Of a DNA stretch of 18,191 nt, positions 13,780 to 18,191 are shown in pieces. The DNA is taken from assembly GCA_034933245.1 (NCBI GenBank), contig JAYFNX010000001.1, positions 1 to 18,191 of the forward strand. Direction: 5' to 3'. The translations under genes were made by a program, and so were the position numbers. Under the pieces are notes generated by a model. It was given only the letters and a program-made list of their open reading frames with translations. It had not been told where the DNA came from and did not search any database. Position 1 is the stretch's first letter. Each line of letters opens with the position of its first letter. The DNA comes from Pelethousia sp034933245 (lineage in GTDB: Bacteria; Bacillota; Clostridia; Christensenellales; CAG-138).

Positions 13780-13804
13780 CGCGCAAATGGTGGCCATTTG
13801 CGCG
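13780..13804 (-). other. Perfect 11-bp hairpin just upstream of ppx
   Basis: CGCGCAAATGG (13780-13790) and CCATTTGCGCG (13794-13804) are exact reverse complements with a 3-base loop. On the minus strand the sequence after it is AAAATCATATTT, not a proper T-tract, so it is a poor terminator. It lies 50 bases after divIC and about 15 bases before the ppx ribosome binding site, where it could lower expression of ppx relative to divIC or mark an RNA processing site. Confidence 0.5.
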
Positions 13805-13854
13805 ATGGATTGTTGAAGTTTCGTTTCCTGCATACCATGGCGGTGCCGTCTTTT

Positions 13855-14142
13855 CTATTCTATGCTAAACTTAATATCCCCGGGCTTTACATAGCCAAGT
13901 TTCTCTCTGGCATACTGTAAGAGGTATTCCTCGCTCTGGGCGTATTCGATCATATATTCCAGGCGCTGTTTTTCGATTTCCAGCGCCGCATATTCTTCCC
14001 CAAGGGCCTGCTGCTCCTGCCGGATGGCTTCCAGCTTGCGCTCTTGCGAAACAAACACAACACCAAGGGCGGCCACCAAAAGCGCCCCGGCCAGAAAACC
14101 AATCCGTTTTTTATTCCAGCGTTTCCCGTTTTGCTTGTCCAT
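13855..14142 (-). CDS. divIC: FtsL/DivIC-family septum formation initiator
   Basis: A 95-residue bitopic protein. A short basic cytoplasmic tail (MDKQNGKRWNKKR) is followed by one membrane helix (IGFLAGALLVAALGVVFV, about 14-31) and a coiled coil (about 32-70, QERKLEAIRQEQQALGEEYA). It ends with the family's YAREKLGYVKPGDIKF motif. AGGAG is 9 bases before the ATG. DivIC acts with FtsL and DivIB in activating septal wall synthesis. Its place directly after yabQ matches the yabP-yabQ-divIC order of Bacillus and Clostridia. Confidence 0.92.
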   Translation of the reverse strand: MDKQNGKRWNKKRIGFLAGALLVAALGVVFVSQERKLEAIRQEQQALGEEYAALEIEKQRLEYMIEYAQSEEYLLQYAREKLGYVKPGDIKFSIE

Positions 14143-14168
14143 AGTTTCGATACTCCTACTCCTATAAT

Positions 14169-14486
14169 TTAATCCATGCCCTGCCGCTTGGCAACCATTA
14201 TTTTAATCTTTGCCGCGACTGCCAGGATAAAGCGGCTTACAAAACGGGCATAAACATATACCCCCAGGCATATGCCCAGAAGCAAATAAAACCGAGGAAC
14301 GCCTCCATTAATATAGAATAAGAGGAGCGCAACCATGCAAAAAACCAGTACATAATAGGCGGCATCCAAGAGCCCGTTCCAAAACCGGCTCTTGAAAAAA
14401 AACCGTAACGGCCGCAACGCATCATAGAGCGCGCCTATGAGAAGCCCGCCGTATATGGCTGCGCACAGGGCGGGAAACTCACCCAT
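14169..14486 (-). CDS. yabQ: Spore cortex biosynthesis protein YabQ
   Basis: A 105-residue integral membrane protein with three predicted helices: about 5-23 (ALCAAIYGGLLIGALYDALR), about 38-60 (LLDAAYYVLVFCMVALLLFY) and about 66-86 (FYLLLGICLGVYVYARFV). The GALYDALRPLRFFFKSRF segment is typical of YabQ. GGGAGG lies 7 bases before the ATG. In Bacillus subtilis YabQ is needed for spore cortex formation and is located in the forespore outer membrane. It lies 12 bases after yabP and upstream of divIC, the conserved order, and its presence points to a spore former. The reading was chosen from the membrane pattern and synteny together. Confidence 0.9.
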   Translation of the reverse strand: MGEFPALCAAIYGGLLIGALYDALRPLRFFFKSRFWNGLLDAAYYVLVFCMVALLLFYINGGVPRFYLLLGICLGVYVYARFVSRFILAVAAKIKIMVAKRQGMD

Positions 14487-14498
14487 TGCTCTGCCTCC

Positions 14499-14789
14499 CT
14501 ACCGGAACAGTCTGGACATAAAGGAACCCTGGGGTGGCGCCTCGTCTGTATATTCCAAGGCCAGGATCTCCCCTTCCAAAATAACCTGCCCCGCGTCCAA
14601 ATCAAGCTTGGTCAAGTGCAGCCCGGACCCTTCGATGCGCAACTCCCCCGCCTCGGTTAGGAGCTGAACCTCTTGCTCGTTAAAGCTGTCCACATCCTTC
14701 ACGCCGCTTACCCGCATGAGCTGCCGTTCGTCAATGTGAATGGAATGTGCGCGAATGCGCCCTCCCTCTATGGCCTTCTGATCGTTCAT
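14499..14789 (-). CDS. yabP: Sporulation protein YabP
   Basis: A 96-residue YabP/YqfC-family protein. The ATG at 14789-14787 is used because AAAGGA lies upstream and the product begins MNDQKAIEGGRIRAHSIHID; a longer reading to 14864 is AT-rich and unconserved. The family core is HSIHIDERQLMRVSGVKDVD, followed by EVQLLTEAGELRIEGSGLHL and VILEGEILALEY. The protein is soluble and made during sporulation under the mother-cell factor sigma E in Bacillus; its biochemical role is not established. It is first in the yabP-yabQ-divIC-ppx unit, divergent from rho. Confidence 0.9.
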   Translation of the reverse strand: MNDQKAIEGGRIRAHSIHIDERQLMRVSGVKDVDSFNEQEVQLLTEAGELRIEGSGLHLTKLDLDAGQVILEGEILALEYTDEAPPQGSFMSRLFR

Positions 14790-14818
14790 AGCGGATGTCC
14801 TTTCTGTTAACTTTAAAA

Positions 14819-14847
14819 TATATATGCGCAAAAAGAAGAAAACATTC
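14819..14847 (-). promoter_or_regulatory. Possible sigma-E-like sporulation promoter for yabP-yabQ
   Basis: On the minus strand, GAATGTT (14847-14841) and CATATATA (14826-14819) are separated by 14 bases. This resembles the ATA-type -35 and CATA-type -10 of sigma-E promoters. The transcript start would be near 14812, about 23 bases before the yabP ATG. The region is AT-rich, so chance matches are possible. divIC is needed in vegetative growth and must have another promoter or be read through. Confidence 0.4.
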
Positions 14848-14933
14848 CAGGATAAAATAAGCACAGATTATGGCGATTTTTGTTTATCATTTTTATAATA
14901 TACATAATTCATAAAAATGTTGCTTTGTGGCGC

Positions 14934-14962
14934 TTGACTTTTGCTGTTTCTGCCCTTACTAT
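14934..14962 (+). promoter_or_regulatory. Sigma-A promoter of rho
   Basis: TTGACT (14934-14939) and TACTAT (14957-14962) are separated by exactly 17 bases, in an AT-rich gap between divergent genes. The predicted start is near 14969. This is the best promoter match upstream of rho. Confidence 0.75.
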
Positions 14963-14968
14963 ATTACA

Positions 14969-15213
14969 TATACGCTAGAGTCACGTCATATTCGTTCTCT
15001 GCGTTTGCATCGCTTTCATGACCTCCAACGGTGTACAACAGCATAAAGCCAGGTTTGGATTGCCATTAGTTGGGCATACTTTTATGTATCCCCATCCAAT
15101 ACGATGCGGCAACGCCCCGCCTGTTTAACTATTCATTATTTTTATGGATGCGAATAGAACGATCCCTTGCGTTTCTGGGCCCTGTTCTATCGCGCACGAA
15201 AGGAGTTGACCCC
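14969..15213 (+). promoter_or_regulatory. Long 5' leader of rho
   Basis: About 245 bases lie between the predicted transcript start and the GTG of rho. I see no convincing small gene here. A possible hairpin joins TTGGAT (15055-15060) with ATCCAA (15094-15099), with an inner stem GGG-C-ATAC / GTAT-CCC at 15072-15092. Long leaders that allow autoregulation by premature termination are known for rho in other bacteria, and the leader has C-rich stretches that could be Rho-binding sites. Autoregulation here is inferred. Confidence 0.45.
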
Positions 15214-17010
15214 GTGACTAGAGAAATGCTCCAAGAAAAAAGCCTAAACGACCTTCGAGAGGTTGCTAGGCTGCAAGGCGTTAAGTCCTTGACAAAATAT
15301 CGTAAGAGCGAGTTGGTAGATATCATTATGAATGGTGGAAAAATGCCCGAGGAAGGCGCTCAATCGCAACCGGAAGCGGAAGCTGTGGAACAGGTGGAAG
15401 AAACCGCCTCCCGGCCTCCCGTAGCCCCGGAACCGGCCCGGGTTCCCGAGGAGCGCGGCTACCAGCCCCGTTACAGCGCCCCGGCCTACCAACAGCGGCC
15501 GGCTTACCAGCAGGGCGGTTATTCAAATAACCGCAGGCAGTATCCCCAGCAGCGTCAATATGGCGGCTACAACAGGGGGTATCAAAACTATCAGCAACCC
15601 AATTATCAGCAAAATTACGGCACTTATAACCGGGATTACGGTCAGCAGGGCTACCCGCAGCAGCAACAGCAAGCCTATGCGCCGCCTTCTGCGCCTTACG
15701 GGCAAGGCTATCATGCGCCGGCTCCTTACGAGCACGACGAAGGCTTCCACCGCTCCGAACGTACGGATCGGCCGGAAGGGTACTATAATAAAGAATATGG
15801 TACCAGCAACCCCGCCGTTCCCGAACTTTTGGAAGGAGGAGAATGCGGCGAATGTGAAGGCGTATTGGAAGTTTTGCCCGATGGATACGGCTTCCTGCGC
15901 AGCGAGAATTACCTGCCCGGCAATCATGACGTCTATGTTTCCATCGCGCAAATCCGTCGTTTTGGCCTGCGCACGGGGGATATGGTAACGGGTAAAACCC
16001 GTCCGGGTAAGGATGGCGAGCGTTTCCTCGCTTTGCTCTACATTACGGCCATCAATGGAGAAGATCCGGAATTAGCCCCTAGCCGGAAGCTTTTTGAGGG
16101 ACTGGTACCCATCTATCCCAATGAGCGTCTTACCCTGGAATGCGGCTCGACCGAACAAGGCCAGAACCGGGCCATTCGCCTGATCGACTTGATTGCGCCC
16201 ATTGGCAAGGGGCAGCGCGGCCTTATCGTCAGCCAGCCCAAAAGCGGAAAAACTACTCTGTTAAAAAATATTGCCAACGGCATTGCCACCAATTATCCGG
16301 ATGTTACTCTTCTGGTTTTGCTGATTGATGAGCGGCCCGAAGAAGTGACCGATATGCAGCGTTCCATTAATGGCGAGGTTCTATACTCTACCTTTGATGA
16401 GTTGCCGGAGCATCATACCCGCGTTGCGGAAATGGCCCAAGAGCGTGCCATGCGGCTGGTGGAACAGGGTAAAGATGTGGTGGTTCTGATTGATTCCATT
16501 ACCCGCCTTGCCCGAGCCTATAACCTTACCATCCCCGCTACGGGCAAAACCCTTTCCGGTGGTATGGATCCTGGCGCCCTCCATAAGCCCAAGCGTTTCT
16601 TTGGCGCAGCCCGTAACATCGAAAACGGCGGCAGCCTAACCATTATCGCCACCGCCCTTATCGAAACCGGCAGCCGCATGGACGATATCGTCTATGAAGA
16701 GTTTAAAGGCACCGGCAACATGGAAATTCACCTGGACCGCAAGATGAGCGAAAAACGCATCTTCCCCGCCATCGATATATACAAAAGCGGTACGCGGCGC
16801 GAAGAACTTCTCCTGTCCTCCGATGAACGGGAAGCCGTATTCGCCATGCGGCGGAACCTGAGTTCCGGGAACCCTTCGGAGGTTACGGAGCAGCTCATTG
16901 GCATGCTGGAAAAGACGGCCACCAATGAAGAATTTGTTGCCCGCTTAAAAGGGTGGATGAACGTTTATGAGAAGGATGGCTATACAACAGGCAAGAGCTT
17001 CATGAAATAG
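15214..17010 (+). CDS. rho: Transcription termination factor Rho with a Q/Y-rich low-complexity insertion
   Basis: A 598-residue hexameric RNA helicase that ends transcription. The GTG at 15214 is chosen because AGGAG (15201-15205) lies 8 bases upstream and it gives MTREMLQEKSLNDLREVARL, a normal Rho_N start; ATG 15226 is the alternative. Rho_N spans about 3-43. An acidic/Pro linker (44-80) and a Q/Y/N/G/P-rich tract (about 83-172) follow. The RNA-binding cold-shock-like domain is at about 205-285 (GVLEVLPDGYGFLRS, DVYVSIAQIRRFGLRTGD). The ATPase has Walker A at 340-348 (SQPKSGKTT), Walker B ending at D372 (LLVLLIDERPEEV), and the later KRFFGAARN and GTGNMEIHLDRK segments. All catalytic elements look intact. 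E. coli Rho is 419 residues; the extra length is mostly the insertion. Confidence 0.97.
   Translation: MTREMLQEKSLNDLREVARLQGVKSLTKYRKSELVDIIMNGGKMPEEGAQSQPEAEAVEQVEETASRPPVAPEPARVPEERGYQPRYSAPAYQQRPAYQQGGYSNNRRQYPQQRQYGGYNRGYQNYQQPNYQQNYGTYNRDYGQQGYPQQQQQAYAPPSAPYGQGYHAPAPYEHDEGFHRSERTDRPEGYYNKEYGTSNPAVPELLEGGECGECEGVLEVLPDGYGFLRSENYLPGNHDVYVSIAQIRRFGLRTGDMVTGKTRPGKDGERFLALLYITAINGEDPELAPSRKLFEGLVPIYPNERLTLECGSTEQGQNRAIRLIDLIAPIGKGQRGLIVSQPKSGKTTLLKNIANGIATNYPDVTLLVLLIDERPEEVTDMQRSINGEVLYSTFDELPEHHTRVAEMAQERAMRLVEQGKDVVVLIDSITRLARAYNLTIPATGKTLSGGMDPGALHKPKRFFGAARNIENGGSLTIIATALIETGSRMDDIVYEEFKGTGNMEIHLDRKMSEKRIFPAIDIYKSGTRREELLLSSDEREAVFAMRRNLSSGNPSEVTEQLIGMLEKTATNEEFVARLKGWMNVYEKDGYTTGKSFMK
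15460..15729 (+). other. Prion-like / condensate-type low-complexity tract in Rho (residues 83-172)
   Basis: In these 90 residues I count 22 Gln, 19 Tyr and 7 Asn, with many Gly, Pro and Arg and almost no aliphatic residues. Recurrent units are YQQ, GGY, NY and YGQQ, with one run of five Gln (149-153). Acidic residues are nearly absent until the end. The composition resembles yeast Sup35 N and FUS-type domains. Rho from Clostridium botulinum and Bacteroides thetaiotaomicron carry disordered insertions at the same place with reported prion or condensate behaviour. Confidence 0.85.
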
Positions 17011-17021
17011 GAGCAGTCATT

Positions 17022-17068
17022 AAAAGGGCCGTTATGGGAGATATTTTGCTTGCATGGCGGCCTTTTTT
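17022..17068 (+). terminator. Intrinsic terminator after rho
   Basis: AAAAGGGCCGTTATG (17022-17036) pairs with CATGGCGGCCTTTTT (about 17053-17067), using a few G-U pairs, around a 16-base loop, and ends in a T run. It starts 11 bases after the rho stop. The rpmE promoter overlaps its right half. Confidence 0.75.
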
Positions 17069-17078
17069 AGGTTATAAT
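17050..17078 (+). promoter_or_regulatory. Sigma-A promoter of rpmE
   Basis: TTGCAT (17050-17055) and a perfect TATAAT (17073-17078) are separated by 17 bases. The transcript start would be near 17085, about 83 bases before the rpmE ATG. The promoter lies across the descending arm of the rho terminator. Confidence 0.8.
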
Positions 17079-17085
17079 AGTTTCG

Positions 17086-17158
17086 TTCGGCACGTGCTGC
17101 GTGCCAATGCAGCAGGAGGGTGGCTAATCGCCCTGCGCCAAGCAAATATGAATGGAGG
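17086..17158 (+). promoter_or_regulatory. Structured rpmE leader, candidate L31 autoregulatory element
   Basis: GGCACG (17089-17094) pairs with CGTGCC (17100-17105). TGCTGC (17095-17100) can instead pair with GCAGCA (17109-17114), which excludes the first stem. GCAGG (17112-17116) can pair with CCTGC (17132-17136). Leaders controlling L31 genes have been described in several phyla including Firmicutes; I cannot say whether this one belongs to a described family. Confidence 0.45.
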
Positions 17159-17167
17159 TTAATGATT

Positions 17168-17368
17168 ATGAAGCGTGATATTCATCCCAATTATGGCGAG
17201 AGTATCGTTCGTTGCGCCTGCGGCGAAACCTTTAAGAGCGGCTCTGTCAAGGGCGAGCTCAAGGTTGAAATTTGCTCCAAGTGTCATCCTTTCTTCACCG
17301 GTCATCAAAAGCTGGTGGATACAGGCGGCCGTGTAGACCGTTTCAAGAAGCGTTATGGCATGAACTAA
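17168..17368 (+). CDS. rpmE: 50S ribosomal protein L31, zinc-binding type
   Basis: A 66-residue ribosomal protein. The second ATG (17168) is chosen over ATG 17162 because GGAGG (17154-17158) is 9 bases from it but only 3 bases from the earlier one, and MKRDIHPNYGE is the family N-terminus. Four cysteines in CAC (near 16-18) and CSKC (near 36-39) make it the zinc-binding C+ form. Other family signatures are HPFFTG and TGGRVDRFKKRYG. L31 bridges the large subunit to the small one at the central protuberance. The zinc-binding form is usually replaced by a zinc-free paralogue when zinc is scarce in bacteria that have both. It is transcribed from its own promoter after rho, a common neighbourhood in Firmicutes. 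Confidence 0.97.
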   Translation: MKRDIHPNYGESIVRCACGETFKSGSVKGELKVEICSKCHPFFTGHQKLVDTGGRVDRFKKRYGMN

Positions 17369-17386
17369 CAACAATATCTGCAAAGA

Positions 17387-17420
17387 AAAAGCCGCTCCAT
17401 GGGGGGTGGCTTTTATCTTT
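17387..17420 (+). terminator. Intrinsic terminator after rpmE
   Basis: AAAAGCCGCTCC (17387-17398) pairs with GGGGTGGCTTTT (17403-17414), with two G-U pairs, around an ATGG loop. A T-rich run (TTTTATCTTT) ends it. It begins 18 bases after the rpmE stop. Confidence 0.85.
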
Positions 17421-18069
17421 GCTTTTAATCTTGGTGCTGGCAACCTCCCTCTTGCCGATGCATTCTGCCAACGATCAAAATCCGCTGAGCATTGCTGGCC
17501 ATGATCCAATCTATTGTTTCCAAGTTGTTGCATGGATAAAAATGAAACTACGCTACCTCGATGCGCCTCGCGTTGTAGGCTTATATCGGCTGGTTATCCC
17601 TGATCCGTCATTTTGGGGTATCGATGGTCGCCCTGACGTCCTGGCACCCCACCAGTTCCTCTGCAGAGGGTTATGATCCGATAAATAAGTGTCCAATGGA
17701 ACACAGCGGTTTATGCTGGCAAGGCGATCAGGGAGGGCCTTCTTGGGTTCCCGGTCTGCCCCAGCGAAAGTTAAGGGCAGGGAGAAGCGGCGCGCTGTAG
17801 CGCAAGGTAAGCGTAAAACGCTTTGCTTTTCCGCTACGTACCTCAGGCTCTATTGGTTTCCTTTGGATGTCGCAAGATATCTTGTGACTTCCTTTTCCCT
17901 CCAACTATTGTCTGAGATTCTATCCCACAAGTAAAGACGTCCCTCCGGTTGACGGTTAAGGACCCGATATAGGGAAGAGGGTCGCGGTATAGTGCAAAGC
18001 GCGGCAGGGGAGCGTGTTAGAGACGACGCGAGGCATTAACGCAGATGTATGGTAGGCTACACAAAATAA
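17421..18069. other. Long stretch without a convincing gene, between two convergent terminators
   Basis: About 650 bases between the rpmE terminator and the 5S rRNA terminator. Open readings on either strand are short, lack ribosome binding sites and show no family motif that I recognise. I see no tRNA, tmRNA, SRP RNA or RNase P signatures. The part at 17756-17835 is rich in nested inverted repeats, and a near-perfect 20-base palindrome lies at 17869-17888 (GTCGCAAGAT / ATCTTGTGAC). It may be spacer DNA, a decayed element, or an RNA gene. Confidence 0.6.
17756..17835. ncRNA. Candidate structured RNA segment (low confidence)
   Basis: CTGCCC (17756-17761) pairs with GGGCAG (17775-17780). Just after it, AGCGG (17786-17790) pairs with CCGCT (17831-17835), enclosing two hairpins: GCGCT/AGCGC (17792-17803) and AAGCGT/ACGCTT (17809-17823). 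This makes a possible three-way junction. The strand is not determined and no promoter is convincing. Confidence 0.25.
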
Positions 18070-18102
18070 ATGAAAAAGCACCCTGATTGGATGCTTTTTC
18101 AT
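18070..18102 (-). terminator. Terminator of the rRNA operon
   Basis: ATGAAAAAGCA (18070-18080) and TGCTTTTTCAT (18092-18102) are perfect reverse complements around an 11-base loop. On the minus strand the T-rich arm is followed by TTATTTTG. It begins 3 bases after the end of 5S rRNA, so no tRNA follows the 5S gene in this operon. Confidence 0.85.
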
Positions 18103-18104
18103 GT

Positions 18105-18191
18105 GGAATCCGGCAGCTACCTATGTTCCCAAGCCGTCGCCAGCTCAGTATTTTCGGCGTATAAGGGCTTAACTTCTGTGTTCGGTATGAG
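18105..18191 (-). rRNA. rrf: 5S ribosomal RNA, 3' part (gene continues past the right edge)
   Basis: Read on the minus strand, the sequence contains the conserved 5S core CCGAACACAGAAGTTAAGCC, then GGCGACGGCTTGGGAACATA and a 3' end TAGCTGCCGGATTCC. About 87 of the usual roughly 117 bases are present; the 5' part lies beyond 18191. The 3' end at about 18105 is an estimate from the expected terminal helix. It is the last gene of an rRNA operon that would extend to the right. Confidence 0.93.

Noticed and set aside
17117..17136. AGGGTGGC in the rpmE leader, reminiscent of the T-box motif
   Set aside because: The T-box consensus continues GGNACCGCG, which is absent here, and there is no specifier stem or following terminator. 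Control of a ribosomal protein gene by T-box would also be unexpected.
17421..18069. tRNA, tmRNA, SRP RNA or RNase P RNA in the gene-free region
   Set aside because: I searched both strands by eye for T-arm sequences and for the conserved cores of these RNAs and found none.
1..18191. CRISPR array, insertion sequence or prophage genes
   Set aside because: No regularly spaced repeats, transposase, integrase or phage structural motifs are visible. The Q/Y repeats in rho are protein-coding low complexity.

Overview
The window looks like chromosomal DNA from a spore-forming, anaerobic member of the Clostridia (Bacillota). The sporulation genes yabP and yabQ sit next to divIC, ribosome binding sites are strong AGGAGG types, several starts are GTG or TTG, and rho carries a long low-complexity insertion. 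Base composition is GC-rich for this group. The left part carries a selenium-linked purine catabolism cluster. I cannot name the species.

Region 1 (1-8950) is a divergent purine/urate catabolism locus. On the minus strand a YheO-type PAS-HTH regulator is followed by the start of ygeY, which runs off the left edge. On the plus strand ssnA, ygfK, an xdhD-type selenium-dependent molybdenum hydroxylase and deoC form a tight operon closed by a strong terminator. The 367-base gap between the two units holds two back-to-back promoters, a central dyad, and an intrinsic terminator inside the ssnA leader with a competing alternative fold. This looks like a layered switch: the regulator at the dyad, plus conditional termination in the leader. 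The ygeY/ssnA/ygfK/xdhD set is associated with anaerobic purine and uric acid breakdown in gut anaerobes. The FAD subunit gene ygfM is absent here, and ygfK may supply the electron-transfer function.

Region 2 (8954-12815, minus strand) is a three-gene ABC export operon: a MacB/LolD-type ATPase, a secreted and membrane-anchored protein with repeated CARDB/S-layer-like beta domains, and a MacB/FtsX-type permease translationally coupled to it. The N-terminal domain of the surface protein is clearly poorer in GC than the rest of its gene.

Region 3 (12841-14850, minus strand) is yabP-yabQ-divIC-ppx (sporulation, cell division, exopolyphosphatase/GppA family), with a possible sigma-E-like promoter in front and a terminator behind.

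Region 4 (14934-17418, plus strand) is rho, preceded by a good promoter and a leader of about 245 bases, then rpmE (zinc-binding L31). The rpmE promoter overlaps the rho terminator, and its leader has mutually exclusive hairpins. Rho has a Q/Y/N-rich, FUS-like low-complexity domain between its N-terminal helical domain and its RNA-binding domain. This is the most striking protein feature in the window.

Region 5 (17419-18191) has about 650 bases with no convincing gene but some clustered inverted repeats. It is followed by the terminator and 3' part of a 5S rRNA gene on the minus strand, the tail of an rRNA operon that lies to the right.
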